Positions 54,665-64,000 of a stretch of 64,000 nt of DNA are shown piece after piece. Positions within the stretch are counted from its first letter, which is position 1. Each line of letters starts with the position of its first letter. This DNA is from Mangrovicoccus algicola (GTDB lineage: Bacteria > Pseudomonadota > Alphaproteobacteria > Rhodobacterales > Rhodobacteraceae): NCBI RefSeq assembly GCF_014903745.1, contig NZ_JACVXA010000023.1, positions 1-64,000 on the forward strand, given 5' to 3'. The notes under the pieces were generated by a model. It ran no database searches. It saw only the letters and a program-made list of their open reading frames with translations, and was not told where the DNA came from. The position numbers and the translations under genes were made by a program.

Positions 54665-55321
54665 TCAGACGGCATCGGAAAGCGCGGCCGCGGCGCTGCG
54701 CCCGGCATCGCTGAGCCCGTAGACCCCGCGGGAGACCCGGTCGAACCAGCCATAGTGATTGGCCGCCATGATCGCGGTGGCCGCCGGCACGCCTGCCGCG
54801 CGCGCCGCCACCGCCCCCTGCAGCGCGCCCTGCTGAAGCAGAAGCCGCGCCAGACGTTCGCAATCCTGCCGGTAGGCGGTGACGATGGCCCCGCGACGCC
54901 CGCCGGTATTGGGATCCCCCGCGCGCCGGGCGAATTCGCGCAGCAGCCGGTCGCGTTTCTTCGGCACCTTGCGCGGCACGAAGGGGCCGGGATCGCAAAG
55001 CGGTTCGACGAACCCGTCGGCCAGCCGCACCGACAGCACCCCCAGACCCAGCCGCCGCGCGAGCCCCAGATTGTCGCGGAAGGCCCGGGAGGTGCTGCGC
55101 GGCACGGCGAGATAGACGGCGTCGGTGACGGCCTGGCGCGCGATCCCCTGGTGGAACAGGGCCAGGGAAAACCCGGTCTTCATCTCCACCACCACGGGCG
55201 GCTCGTCGCCGCGGCAGGCGACGATATCGGCGCCCGCCACCTCGGATTTCACCTCGTATCCCTGGGATTCGAGGAAGGCCTTGAGCGGGGCATAGAGGTC
55301 GGTTTCGCGGCAGCGGGTCAT
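54665..55321 (-). CDS. DUF2161 family PD-(D/E)XK nuclease-like protein
   Basis: A 218-residue cytosolic protein. The N-terminal region E-T-D-L-Y-A-P-L-K-x-F-L-E-x-Q-G-Y-E-V followed by G-A-D-I-V-A and V-V-V-E-M-K-T-G gives the E, D and E-x-K residues of a PD-(D/E)XK nuclease fold. The C-terminus (A-A-N-H-Y-G-W-F-D-R-V-S-R-G-V-Y-G-L-S) resembles a winged helix. The family is annotated 'phosphodiesterase' without proven substrate. Confidence 0.8.
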   Translation of the reverse strand: MTRCRETDLYAPLKAFLESQGYEVKSEVAGADIVACRGDEPPVVVEMKTGFSLALFHQGIARQAVTDAVYLAVPRSTSRAFRDNLGLARRLGLGVLSVRLADGFVEPLCDPGPFVPRKVPKKRDRLLREFARRAGDPNTGGRRGAIVTAYRQDCERLARLLLQQGALQGAVAARAAGVPAATAIMAANHYGWFDRVSRGVYGLSDAGRSAAAALSDAV

Positions 55322-55376
55322 GGCGCGACCCTAGGGCGGATCGGCGGCGGAGGGAATCCCCCGCCGCCGCCGGCCG

Positions 55377-58300
55377 TCATTCCGCCGCGCGCATCCGGCG
55401 GGCCGCTTCCGCCTCCGCCTGGCCGGTATCCCACAGGATCTCGGGCGCCGCCTGGCGCCGGGCGCGGCGGCGCAGCAGCCAGTCCTCGGCCGCGCGGCTG
55501 CGCCGCCCGCCGGACCAGCGTTCGATCCAGCGCAGGAAGGCCATGGCATAGGTTCCCGCCCAGACCCGCGCCGCCAGCATGGCCGGGGTGAAGACCAGGG
55601 TCAGCGCCGTGGCCACGCCCAGCCCGAAGACCACCGCCGTCGCCAGCTGTTTCCACCACAGCGCGGTGGGACTGTCGATCGTGGCCCCGCCGCCCACGAA
55701 ATCCAGGCTAAGTCCGAACATCATCGGCATCAGCCCCGCCATGGTCGTCAGCGTGGTCAGCAGGACCGGACGGATGCGGGCCTCGGCGGTGCGGATGATC
55801 GCCTCGATCCGCGGCATGTAGCGGCTGTATTCCTGATAGGTGTCGATCAGGACGATGTTGTTGTTCACCACGATCCCCGCCAGCGCCACCACGCCGGTGC
55901 CGGTCATGATGAAGCTGAAGGGCTGCTGCATGACCAGCATGCCGATCAGCACGCCGGCCGTCGACAGCACCACCGCCAGAAGCACCAGCACCGAATTGTA
56001 CAGGCTGTTGAACTGCGCCAGCAGGATGATGAACATCAGAAACAGCGCCGCGATGAAGGCCTTGCCCAGGAAATCCGCGGTCTCCTGCTGTTCCTCCTGG
56101 TCGCCGGTCCATTCCCATCCGACCCCGGGGGGCAGAGGATTGTCGGCCAGCCATTCGGTCAGCCGCGCGATGCGTTCATTGGCGGTGACGGGCTGGCCCG
56201 CCTCGTTGGTCAGCCCGGGCAGGATGTCGGCCTTGACGTCGTAGAACCGTTTCTGGTCGATCCGGTCGATCTGGGCCAGTTTCGCCACCGGGCGGATGGT
56301 GATGAAATTCGACAGCGGCACCAGCCCCTCGGGGGTGCGCAGCTTCAGCGTGTCGAGCGTCGACAGCCGCCGGTATTCCTCCGGCAGGCGGGTGCGGATC
56401 TCGATCTCCTCGTCGGAACTGTCGACCCGCATCGTGCCCTGCAGGATGCCGCGCGTGACCAGCTGCACCATGCCGCCCACGGTGGCCACATCCGCGCCGA
56501 ACCGCCCGGCCGCCTCGACATCGACATCGATTTCCCAGTCGATGCCGGGCAGGGGCAGCGTGTCCTCGATGGCGGTCAGCCCGCCGATCTGCTCCATCCT
56601 GGCGCGCGCCAGATGCGCGGCCTCCTCCAGCGCGGCGAAATCCTGGCCCATCAGGCGCAGATGCACCGGCTTGCCGTCGGCGGGGCCCTGCGACAGTTCG
56701 GTCACCTCGGCATAGATGCCGGGGATCTCCGCCAGCGCCGTCTCGATCCGTGCCAGGACGGCATTGCCGTCATAGAAGGGATCGGAGACGCGTTGCAGCA
56801 GGATGCGCTGCCACCAGGGTCCGTCGAAGGGCAGGGTCGGGCGGTCATCCCAGGCGAGGGTCTCGAACTGGACCTGGCCGATGGCGTCGCGCGGTCCCTC
56901 GCCGCCGCCGGTATTGGAATTCAGCCCGCCCGTCCCGGCGAAGGAAAAGGCCGTGGCCACGCCCTCGGTGCCCAGCACGACCTGTTCGACCCGGCCCACC
57001 AGCGCGTCCTTCTCGGCCACGGACAGGTTGCCGCGGGCGCGGACATAGACGATGGCCTGTTCGGGCTCGGTCTCCACGAAGAATTCCGCGCCGTAGTTCT
57101 TCTGCCCGTAGGTGACGAAAACCGCGGCAACGAAGCCTGCCACGACGGCGATCGCGACAAGCGGCATGACCGGATTGCCCGCGATCGCGGCGATGGCCTT
57201 TCCGAAGAGGCTGCGGCGATAGCCCGCCTGAAGCCGGTCCTCGCGCGCCGGGCCGCGCAGCGCCCCCGCCGCCACGGAAGTGGCCGACAGCCCCGCCACG
57301 AACATCACGGCCGACAGGATGGGCACGCCGCCGGGGATCAGGAGGCCGCGGAACCCGGCAAAGGCCAGTGCCATGGCCGCGGCCAGAATCGCCAGCCGCG
57401 CCGCGAAAGGCAGCGCGCGCAGCGTGTCCGAGGCGTGAGCAAAGCTGCGGTTCAGCCGCCCGGCGACCCCGCCCATCACCGGCAGGTAGACCAGCGCCAC
57501 GATCAGCGAGGCCGATAGCACGAAGATCAGCGTCACGGGCAGCATTCCCATGAACTCCCCCGCCACGCCCGGCCAGAACAGCATCGGCAGGAAGGCGCAG
57601 AGCGTCGTCGCGGTGGAGGAGACGATGGGCCAGAACATCCGCTTGGCGCCCTCGACATAGGCGCGCATCGGCCCCTGGCCCTGGTCGATGCGGGATTCGG
57701 CGTATTCCACCACCACGATGGCGCCGTCCACCAGCATCCCCACCGCGAGGATCAGCCCGAACATGACGATGTTGGAGATCGTCACGCCCATGATCGCCAG
57801 GAAGACGAAGCACAGAAGGAAGGAGGTCGGGATGGCGAAGCCCACCAGCAGCGCGGGCCGCCCGCCCAGCGAGGCCAGCACCACGATCATCACCAGCGCG
57901 ATGGCCGTCAGCACCGATCCCTCCAGCTGGGAAATCATCGAGGCGACGGTATGGCTCTGGTCGTTGGAGATCTCGGCCCGCACCGCGTCGCGCAGTTCCG
58001 GCGGCCAGGTCGCTGTTTCCTCGGTCAGCAGGCGGCGGATATCGGCGGCGGTGTCGATCAGGTTGTAGCCCTTGCGCTTGACCACCTGCAGCGCGACGGT
58101 CTTCTCGCCGTCGAAACGCGCCGTCCCCTCGCGATCCTCGAAGGTCAGGCGGATATCGGCCAGGTCGGACAGGGTCACGACGCGGTCGCCATTGGTCTTG
58201 ACCGGCAGGTCGAACAGGTCGCGGCTCTCGTCGAAGGAAGAGGGGATCTTGACCGAGAAGGCGCCGGTCTCGGACTGGATCTCGCCCGCGGCGATCAGCT

Positions 58301-58931
58301 GGTTGTTGTTCTGCACCACGTCGATCAGCTCGGCGGCGGTGACGTTGTAGGCCTCCAGGCGGATCGGGTCGATCACCACCTCGACCATCTCGTCGCGCGA
58401 TCCCGCCAGCACGGCCTCCAGAACCGCGTCCTGCGATTCCAGCCGGTCCTGCAGCCCCTTGGCCAGCCGGATCAGCGTGCGTTCCGGGACCTGCCCGGTC
58501 AGGGACACGACGAGGATGGGGAATTCCGAGAAATTGATCTCGTTGATCGAATACTGTTCCGCCCCGTCGGGGAAATCGGCGGAGGCATTGGACATCGCGT
58601 CGCGGACATCGGCCATGACCGCCGTCTTGTCCCAGCCGAATTCGAATTCCAGCGCGACGCCCGCATAATTCTCGGCCGCGGTGCCCTGCATGGATTTCAG
58701 CCCGTCGATATCCGACAGCTCGGTCTCCATCGGCCGCACCAGCAGTTTCTCGCTGTCGGCGGCCGAGATGCCGGGAAAGGGCACCGAGACGAAGAGCATC
58801 GGGATCTCGATATCCGGCTCGCCCTCCTTGGGCAGGGTGACATAGCAATAGGCCCCCGCCGCCAGCGACAGCGCGATGAAGGCCACGATCATGCGTGCCC
58901 GCGCGGCCGCCCAGTCGATCAGGCCGCTCAC
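55377..58931 (-). CDS. RND multidrug efflux pump, HAE1-like inner-membrane subunit
   Basis: An 1184-residue proton-driven exporter with two repeats of six membrane helices and large periplasmic loops. Helix 4 shows the V-G-M-L-V-D-G-A-I-V-V-V-E type motif with the essential aspartate. It is about 130 residues longer than AcrB, partly from a basic C-terminal tail (L-L-R-R-R-A-R-R-Q). The start is GTG, overlapping the adaptor stop as GTGA. No TolC-like gene is adjacent. Confidence 0.93.
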   Translation of the reverse strand: MSGLIDWAAARARMIVAFIALSLAAGAYCYVTLPKEGEPDIEIPMLFVSVPFPGISAADSEKLLVRPMETELSDIDGLKSMQGTAAENYAGVALEFEFGWDKTAVMADVRDAMSNASADFPDGAEQYSINEINFSEFPILVVSLTGQVPERTLIRLAKGLQDRLESQDAVLEAVLAGSRDEMVEVVIDPIRLEAYNVTAAELIDVVQNNNQLIAAGEIQSETGAFSVKIPSSFDESRDLFDLPVKTNGDRVVTLSDLADIRLTFEDREGTARFDGEKTVALQVVKRKGYNLIDTAADIRRLLTEETATWPPELRDAVRAEISNDQSHTVASMISQLEGSVLTAIALVMIVVLASLGGRPALLVGFAIPTSFLLCFVFLAIMGVTISNIVMFGLILAVGMLVDGAIVVVEYAESRIDQGQGPMRAYVEGAKRMFWPIVSSTATTLCAFLPMLFWPGVAGEFMGMLPVTLIFVLSASLIVALVYLPVMGGVAGRLNRSFAHASDTLRALPFAARLAILAAAMALAFAGFRGLLIPGGVPILSAVMFVAGLSATSVAAGALRGPAREDRLQAGYRRSLFGKAIAAIAGNPVMPLVAIAVVAGFVAAVFVTYGQKNYGAEFFVETEPEQAIVYVRARGNLSVAEKDALVGRVEQVVLGTEGVATAFSFAGTGGLNSNTGGGEGPRDAIGQVQFETLAWDDRPTLPFDGPWWQRILLQRVSDPFYDGNAVLARIETALAEIPGIYAEVTELSQGPADGKPVHLRLMGQDFAALEEAAHLARARMEQIGGLTAIEDTLPLPGIDWEIDVDVEAAGRFGADVATVGGMVQLVTRGILQGTMRVDSSDEEIEIRTRLPEEYRRLSTLDTLKLRTPEGLVPLSNFITIRPVAKLAQIDRIDQKRFYDVKADILPGLTNEAGQPVTANERIARLTEWLADNPLPPGVGWEWTGDQEEQQETADFLGKAFIAALFLMFIILLAQFNSLYNSVLVLLAVVLSTAGVLIGMLVMQQPFSFIMTGTGVVALAGIVVNNNIVLIDTYQEYSRYMPRIEAIIRTAEARIRPVLLTTLTTMAGLMPMMFGLSLDFVGGGATIDSPTALWWKQLATAVVFGLGVATALTLVFTPAMLAARVWAGTYAMAFLRWIERWSGGRRSRAAEDWLLRRRARRQAAPEILWDTGQAEAEAARRMRAAE

Positions 58932-60046
58932 GCGCCATCCTCCGGGCGATGGGCGGTCACGGCGACCCCGTCGGTGACGTATTCCTGGCCCAGGGTGATG
59001 ATCTCGGCGGTCTCGGGCAGGCCCGTGACCAGCATGCCCTCGGCCGTGTCGCGCAGGATCTTCACGGCGACGAACCGCGCGCGGCTCTCGGCATCGACCA
59101 CGCGCACGCCCATCGTGCCGTCATCATCCAGCGTCAGCGCCGATTGCGGGATCAGATGCGCGCTGGCGCCCTCGGCCTCGATGGCGATCTCGGCCGTCTG
59201 CCCGTCGCGGACCGAGAAATCGGGATTGGCCACCTGGATATCCACGCGGAAGGTGCGGGTCGTGGCATCGGCGGAGCGCGACACGAAGGTCACGATCCCC
59301 TCGCGCAGCCGCCCGTCGGCCAGGCGCGCCCGGGCGGGGGCGCCGGTGGCGACCTGCTGCACCTGGGTTTCGGGCAGGAATCCCACCAGCCGCACCGGGT
59401 CCAGCCGGATCACCGTGGCACAGGCGGCGCCGGACTGAAGCAGGCTGCCCAGTTCGGCGCTGTCGGTTTCCAGGAGCCCCGAGAAGGGGGCGGTGATGGT
59501 CAGCCGCGCGATCTCGGTCTCGGCCCGCGTCACGGCGGCCCGGGCGGATTCAAGCGAGGCCCGCGCGGCGACGGCCTGGGTCTCGGAGGTGTATCCCCCC
59601 TTGGAGAGGCGCTGCGCGGCGGTATCGGCGATCTCGGCTTCGGCCAGCGCGGCGCGGGCCTCCTGCAGGTCGGCCGGACGGGTGCCGGGATCGACCTCGC
59701 AGATCACCTGGCCCGCCTCGACGAAACTGCCCTTGGACAGCGGTTCCGAGATGACGAGGCCCGAGACCTGGGACATCACCTCCACCTGGCGGTCGGCCTC
59801 GGTGCGTCCGCGCAGCACGACGGTATTGTCCACCGTCTGCGCGCGGCTTTCGACGGCGATCACGTCGATGGCGGCCTGGCCCGCCTCGTCCTCGCTCGGG
59901 GGGGCGGCAGGGGCGGGGGCGGCCGCCCCGGAGGGCGACGGCGGCGCCTGGCCGCTCACGATTGCGCGAAGCGCGTCGCGTTCGAAGACCAGCGCATAGA
60001 GCACGACCGCCACGATCAGCGCGGTCAGGACTGGCAGAAGCCTCAT
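58928..60046 (-). CDS. RND efflux periplasmic adaptor (membrane fusion) protein
   Basis: A 372-residue protein with an N-terminal anchor (about 4-22), a proline/alanine-rich linker, lipoyl-type half motifs (S-K-G-S-F-V-E-A-G-Q-V-I-C and T-I-T-A-P-F-S-G) around a helical hairpin, then a beta-barrel and membrane-proximal domain. It links the pump to an outer-membrane channel. It is translated just before the RND gene. Confidence 0.92.
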   Translation of the reverse strand: MRLLPVLTALIVAVVLYALVFERDALRAIVSGQAPPSPSGAAAPAPAAPPSEDEAGQAAIDVIAVESRAQTVDNTVVLRGRTEADRQVEVMSQVSGLVISEPLSKGSFVEAGQVICEVDPGTRPADLQEARAALAEAEIADTAAQRLSKGGYTSETQAVAARASLESARAAVTRAETEIARLTITAPFSGLLETDSAELGSLLQSGAACATVIRLDPVRLVGFLPETQVQQVATGAPARARLADGRLREGIVTFVSRSADATTRTFRVDIQVANPDFSVRDGQTAEIAIEAEGASAHLIPQSALTLDDDGTMGVRVVDAESRARFVAVKILRDTAEGMLVTGLPETAEIITLGQEYVTDGVAVTAHRPEDGA

Positions 60047-60231
60047 GTATTCTTCCCCCGATGCCCGTTCCTGAGGGCCGCAGCGCCGGTCCCGCGGCGG
60101 GACTGAACGATGTGGTTCAGTTTACGCCCTGCATCGCGACGCTTCAAGAGACCGCGGCAAAACCGTTTGGCCGGGCTTGGCATTTTTCGGCATTTGGCTG
60201 TAAGACGGCGCAGAACGAACGGGAGAGACCT

Positions 60232-60882
60232 GTGAGCAGTCCAGACAGTTTCCTTGATGAGGTCGCCGAAGAGGTCCGTCGCGACCGGCTTTACCGCCTG
60301 GCCCGCCGCTATGGCTGGATCCTTGCCGTCGCGGTGGTGGCCGGCGTCGGCGGCGTCGCCTGGTGGGACTGGCAGAAATCCCGGGTCGAGCTGTCGGCTC
60401 AGGGATTCGGCGACGCGCTGCTGGCGGGGCTGTCCTCGGAGGATCCGCAGGTGCGGGCCACCGCCGTTTCGGAAATCGCGGCGACCGGCGACCAGGTGGC
60501 GCTGCGCGACTTGACCGCGGCGGGGGATGTCGCGCTTCAGGACGGGCAGGCGGCGACCGAAATGCTGCAGGCGCTGATCGGCAATGACGAGGTGAGCCAG
60601 ATCTATCGCGACGTCGCGCGGCTGAAGATCGTGCAGCTGCCCGACAACCGCCTGACCACGGATCAGCGGCTGGAGGTGCTGGAGCCGCTCCTGGTGCCGG
60701 GCCATGCCTTCCGGCTGAGCGCGCTGGAACTGCGCGCCATGATCCGCATCGAACGCAACGAAGCCGAGCTGGCGCTGGCCGACCTGGCCGAGATCCGCGA
60801 TGCCGCAGATGCCACGCCCGGCCAGCGCCAGCGCGCCACGCAGATGACCGTCGCGCTTGGCGGCGGGACGGAGGCGTCGTGA
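60232..60882 (+). CDS. YfgM-like TPR membrane protein
   Basis: A 216-residue protein with one membrane span (W-I-L-A-V-A-V-V-A-G-V-G-G-V-A, about 28-43) and a periplasmic helical TPR-like region. E-E-V-R-R-D-R-L-Y-R-L-A-R-R-Y-G-W is the family start. YfgM helps deliver proteins from the SecYEG translocon to periplasmic chaperones. The start is GTG with GGGAGAG upstream, and the gene overlaps bamB as GTGA, matching the frequent yfgM-bamB-der order. Confidence 0.88.
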   Translation: MSSPDSFLDEVAEEVRRDRLYRLARRYGWILAVAVVAGVGGVAWWDWQKSRVELSAQGFGDALLAGLSSEDPQVRATAVSEIAATGDQVALRDLTAAGDVALQDGQAATEMLQALIGNDEVSQIYRDVARLKIVQLPDNRLTTDQRLEVLEPLLVPGHAFRLSALELRAMIRIERNEAELALADLAEIRDAADATPGQRQRATQMTVALGGGTEAS

Positions 60883-62309
60883 CGGGGATGGGCCGGACCG
60901 TGACCGAGACCATGCGCCGACCCGCCGGGCGGGCCGTGATGGCGGGGCTGCTGCTGTCGGTCGCCCTGGCGGGATGCGCACGCAAGGAGGATGTCCTTCC
61001 CGGCGAACGCTTCGGCCTGCGCGACCTCGACGAGGCGCAGGCCATGCTGGGCACTGCCAGCGACCAGGCGCCCGCCGCCCCCGGGCCGCAGCCGCCGCGG
61101 GTCATCCCGCAGGCCGGGTATGCCGTGATCGGCGAGGCCCGCGCGATTTCGCTTCCGGCGGCGCGCAACATCGCCGACTGGCCGCAATCGGGTCAGAATG
61201 CGGGTCACGACATGCCCCATGTCCAGCTGGGCCGTGGCGCGCCGACCCAGGTCTGGGCCACCTCCATCGGGCAGGGCAGCTCGAAGCGCCAGCGCCTGAG
61301 CGCGGCGCCGGTCGCCGCAGGCGGGCGGATCTTCACGCTCGACAGCGCGGGCACGGTCAGTGCCGTGGGCACGAATGGCACCGTGCTGTGGAGCCGCTCG
61401 CTTGTGCCCCAGGGCGAACGCGCGGGCGCCGTAGTCGGCGGCGGGCTGGCGGTCGAGGGCGGCACGCTTCTGGTCACCACCGGCTACGGGCGGCTGCATG
61501 CGCTGTCGGCCGCGACCGGCGACCAGGCCTGGATGCAGGATTTCGGGGCCGCCACCACCGCGGCGCCGATGGTCAATGGCGGGCTGGTCTATGTCACCTC
61601 GCGCGACGGGTTCGGCTCGGCCGTGGATCTGGAGAACGGCCGCATCCTGTGGCAGATCGAGGGCAGCGCCGCCCCGGCCTCGGTGCTGGGCGACGGCATT
61701 CCGGCCCTGGCGGGAAATGCGGTGATCTTCCCCTTCGGCAGTGGCGAGATGACCTCGGTCCTGCGCCAGGCGGGGATCAGCCTGTGGTCGGGATCGCTTG
61801 CGGGCACCCGCACGGGGCGGTCCTACGGCGCGGTCTCGGAAGTGCCCGGCAGCCCGCTGGTCGATGGCGGCACGGTCTATGCCGCGACCGAGGCCGGGCG
61901 GCTCGCCGCGATCGACGCCGCCTCGGGGTCGCGCCTGTGGACCTCGCTCGAAGGCGCCTCCGGCGCGGTGGCGCTGGGGGGCGGCTCGCTGTTCCTGGTC
62001 TCCGACGAGGGCCGTCTGCTGCGCGTTTCCGCCTCTGACGGGGAAACCGTCTGGGAGGCCACGCTGCCGCTGTTCGAGGCCGAGAAGGTCAAGCGGCGCA
62101 AGGAGGTCTTCGTCCATTACGGGCCGATCCTGGCGGGCGGGCGGCTGATCCTGGCCTCTTCCGACGGGCTGCTGCGCGAGATCGATCCGGCCTCGGGGAC
62201 GCTGCTGCGCAGCACCCAGCTGGGCGCGCCCGCCGCGGCGGCGCCGATCGTGGCGAATGGCACCCTCTACATCCTGACCGCCGACGGCACGCTTCGCGCT
62301 TTCCGTTGA
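60879..62309 (+). CDS. bamB: Outer-membrane assembly lipoprotein BamB
   Basis: A 476-residue beta-propeller lipoprotein with PQQ-like repeats that scaffolds the BAM complex. A lipoprotein signal ends L-A-G-C near 31; several propeller blades with A-x-x-G-x-x-x-W patterns (for example A-A-T-G-D-Q-A-W and A-A-S-G-S-R-L-W) follow. It is longer than E. coli BamB (392). The GTG at 60879 is coupled to the yfgM-like gene; an ATG at 60912 is an alternative start. Confidence 0.92.
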   Translation: MTGMGRTVTETMRRPAGRAVMAGLLLSVALAGCARKEDVLPGERFGLRDLDEAQAMLGTASDQAPAAPGPQPPRVIPQAGYAVIGEARAISLPAARNIADWPQSGQNAGHDMPHVQLGRGAPTQVWATSIGQGSSKRQRLSAAPVAAGGRIFTLDSAGTVSAVGTNGTVLWSRSLVPQGERAGAVVGGGLAVEGGTLLVTTGYGRLHALSAATGDQAWMQDFGAATTAAPMVNGGLVYVTSRDGFGSAVDLENGRILWQIEGSAAPASVLGDGIPALAGNAVIFPFGSGEMTSVLRQAGISLWSGSLAGTRTGRSYGAVSEVPGSPLVDGGTVYAATEAGRLAAIDAASGSRLWTSLEGASGAVALGGGSLFLVSDEGRLLRVSASDGETVWEATLPLFEAEKVKRRKEVFVHYGPILAGGRLILASSDGLLREIDPASGTLLRSTQLGAPAAAAPIVANGTLYILTADGTLRAFR

Positions 62310-62357
62310 CGGCGGAATGCGCTAAGCACGGCGCCTGATCTTCCAGGAGGGCCAAAG

Positions 62358-63818
62358 GTGTTCAAGCTCGCCATCGTCGGCCGCCCCAATGTGGGCAAGT
62401 CGACCCTGTTCAACCGCCTTGTCGGCCGGCGCCTGGCGCTGGTCGACGACCAGCCGGGGGTGACGCGCGATCTGCGCGAGGGCGAGGCGCGCCTGGGCGA
62501 CCTGAAATTCACCGTGATCGACACGGCCGGTCTGGAAGACGCCACCGATGACAGCCTGCAGGGGCGGATGCGGCGGCTGACCGAACGCGCCGTGGACATG
62601 GCCGATGCGTGTCTCTTCATGATCGATGCCCGCGCGGGCGTCACCGCCAATGACCAGCTTTTCGCCGAGATCCTGCGCCGCCGGGCCAAGACCGTGATCC
62701 TCGCCGCCAACAAGGCCGAGGGCGCGGCAGGATCGGCGGGCGCGCTGGAAGCCTACGGGCTGGGCCTGGGCGAGCCGCTGCAGCTCTCGGGCGAGCATGG
62801 CGAGGGCATGTCGGAACTCTATTCCGCGCTGCTGCCGCTGGTGGACGGCCATGCCGAGGAAATCGCCGCCGCCGAGCTGGCCGCGCTGGAGAGCGCGCCC
62901 GATATCGATATCGACATCTCCGACGAGGATGGCGAGGACTTCCCCGAATACGACCCGAAAAAGCCGCTTCAGGTCGCCGTCGTGGGCCGTCCCAATGCCG
63001 GGAAGTCGACGCTGATCAACCAGCTCCTGGGCGAGGACCGGCTGCTGACCGGACCCGAGGCCGGGATCACCCGCGATTCGATCTCGGTGCAGGTGGACTG
63101 GGACGGGCGGCCGGTGCGGATCTTCGATACCGCGGGGATGCGCAAGAAGGCCAAGATCCAGGACAAGGTGGAAAAGCTGTCGGTCTCCGACGGGCTGCGC
63201 GCCGTGCGCTTCGCCGAGGTTGTCGTGGTGCTTCTGGACGTGGAGATCCCCTTCGAGCAGCAGGACCTGCGCATCGCCGACCTGGCCGAGCGCGAGGGCC
63301 GCGCGGTCGTCGTGGGCATCAACAAGTGGGATCTCGAGGATCACCGCCAGGAAAAGCTGGCCGAGCTGAAGACCGCCTTCGAACGGCTGCTGCCGCAGCT
63401 CAGGGGGGCGCCGCTGGTGACGCTCTCGGCGAAGACGGGCCGCGGCATGGACCGGCTGCGCGAGGCGATCGAACGCGCCCATGTCACCTGGAACCGCCGC
63501 ATCCCGACCGCCCAGCTGAACCGCTGGCTGGGCGCGATGCTGGAGGCGCATCCGCCGCCCGCGCCGGGCGGCCGCCGGATCAAGCTGCGCTACATGACCC
63601 AGGCCAAGACGCGGCCGCCCGGTTTCGTGGTGATGTGCAGCCATCCCGACAAGCTGCCCGATGCGTATAAACGCTATCTGGTCAACGGGCTGCGCCAGGA
63701 TTTCGACATGCCCGGGACGCCGATCCGGCTGTGGTTCCGCGGCCAGGGCGACAGCAACCCCTACAAGGGGCGCAAGAAATCGACGCCGTCGCGGCTGAAC
63801 AAGCACCTGCGCAAATAG
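62358..63818 (+). CDS. der: GTPase Der (EngA)
   Basis: A 486-residue double-GTPase required for 50S ribosome assembly. Two G domains are present: G-R-P-N-V-G-K-S-T at 8-16 with D-T-A-G-L, and G-R-P-N-A-G-K-S-T near 210 with D-T-A-G-M-R and N-K-W-D; the C-terminal KH-like domain ends [11 protein letters not shown]. The acidic linker [13 protein letters not shown] joins the G domains. In the first domain N-K-x-D reads N-K-A-E. GTG start with CAGGAGG upstream. Confidence 0.97.
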   Translation: MFKLAIVGRPNVGKSTLFNRLVGRRLALVDDQPGVTRDLREGEARLGDLKFTVIDTAGLEDATDDSLQGRMRRLTERAVDMADACLFMIDARAGVTANDQLFAEILRRRAKTVILAANKAEGAAGSAGALEAYGLGLGEPLQLSGEHGEGMSELYSALLPLVDGHAEEIAAAELAALESAPDIDIDISDEDGEDFPEYDPKKPLQVAVVGRPNAGKSTLINQLLGEDRLLTGPEAGITRDSISVQVDWDGRPVRIFDTAGMRKKAKIQDKVEKLSVSDGLRAVRFAEVVVVLLDVEIPFEQQDLRIADLAEREGRAVVVGINKWDLEDHRQEKLAELKTAFERLLPQLRGAPLVTLSAKTGRGMDRLREAIERAHVTWNRRIPTAQLNRWLGAMLEAHPPPAPGGRRIKLRYMTQAKTRPPGFVVMCSHPDKLPDAYKRYLVNGLRQDFDMPGTPIRLWFRGQGDSNPYKGRKKSTPSRLNKHLRK

Positions 63819-63827
63819 CGCCGTCCC

Positions 63828-63858
63828 GCCCCGGGCCTGACCCGGGGCCTCCTCTTTT
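63828..63858 (+). terminator. Terminator of the bamB-der operon
   Basis: An eight-pair stem GCCCCGGG/CCCGGGGC with a five-base loop is followed by CTCCTCTTTT, ten bases after the der stop. The T tract is short and interrupted. Confidence 0.65.
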
Positions 63859-63935
63859 CCGGGGTGCGTTAACCACGCCTTCACGCGCCCCGGGCTTTCC
63901 TGTCGCCATCTCAGCACGGCAGGGAGGACCGGCGG

Positions 63936-64000
63936 ATGGCGCGGACAGGACAGCTCTATCTTCACGAGGCCATGGAATACGTGGTCCTGCGGGCGGGCCG
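63936..64000 (+). CDS. Start of an unidentified gene, cut by the window end
   Basis: An ATG at 63936 with AGGGAGGA upstream opens M-A-R-T-G-Q-L-Y-L-H-E-A-M-E-Y-V-V-L and continues past base 64000. About 21 residues are visible; H-E-A-M-E-Y-V-V-L-R-A-G resembles the first helix of HARE-HTH/winged-helix proteins, but this is too little to name. Confidence 0.5.
   Translation, partial: MARTGQLYLHEAMEYVVLRAG

Overview
The window is a gene-dense, GC-rich chromosomal segment from an alphaproteobacterium, most likely a Rhodobacterales member close to Paracoccus/Rhodobacter. Support comes from the nifR3(dusB)-ntrB-ntrC-ntrY-ntrX-trkA-trkH-hfq-hflX order, the fused ispDF gene, the short Hfq, the Mg-type HemB, the DUF6477/DUF6456 pair and the family labelled 'component of SufBCD complex'. 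I see no rRNA, tRNA, insertion sequence, prophage or CRISPR array; this is core chromosome with a few accessory-looking genes.

Layout. 1-4003: end of an Att-type ABC permease, an AttH/CrtC-like lipocalin protein, a PNPOx-like flavoprotein and a tandem SnoaL-like protein. 4161-10127: guaA, DUF6477 and DUF6456 genes, a Prx5-type peroxiredoxin, lipA and a bacterioferritin. 10128-14378: diheme cytochrome c, hpt, a COQ10/RatA-like START protein, then the coupled minus-strand chain ispDF-pgpA-pncC. 14565-26358: the nitrogen/potassium/RNA-chaperone block (dusB-ntrB-ntrC, ntrY-ntrX, trkA-trkH, hfq-hflX). 26655-31516: HxlR regulator, penicillin-acylase family hydrolase, SYLF lipoprotein, hemB. 31617-41408: small membrane protein, mfd, Bcr/CflA exporter, DsbA-like protein, acyl-CoA-ligase-like enzyme, YejA-like binding protein, and a 417-base gap with a candidate small RNA. 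41409-43793: 3-hydroxybutyrate dehydrogenase, CMD-like protein and patatin-like lipase. 43818-48142: xerD, two Rhodobacterales hypotheticals, and the divergent aroK-aroB pair. 48172-52657: an orphan UgpC/MalK-type ATPase, a degenerate DgoK-like protein, aldose epimerase, AlkA-like glycosylase and a carboxylesterase. 52828-60046: HNH protein, MauG-type peroxidase, DUF2161 protein, RND pump and adaptor. 60232-64000: YfgM-like protein, bamB, der and the start of one more gene.

Themes. Nitrogen signalling (NtrBC, NtrYX) is encoded with response regulators that both lack the GAFTGA loop needed to contact sigma-54, and a GCAC-N7-GTGC dyad precedes the dusB-ntrBC operon. Envelope biogenesis is represented by YfgM/BamB and the RND pump. 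Hfq lies in the same window as a candidate intergenic sRNA.

The least expected structure is a 17-base dyad, GGTTGC-A-N4-GCAACC, found ten times (five with perfect arms). Seven copies sit in three intergenic regions between convergent genes, in clusters of two or three. It behaves like a short extragenic palindrome family or a nucleoid/RNA 3'-end signal, and I do not recognise it as a described element.
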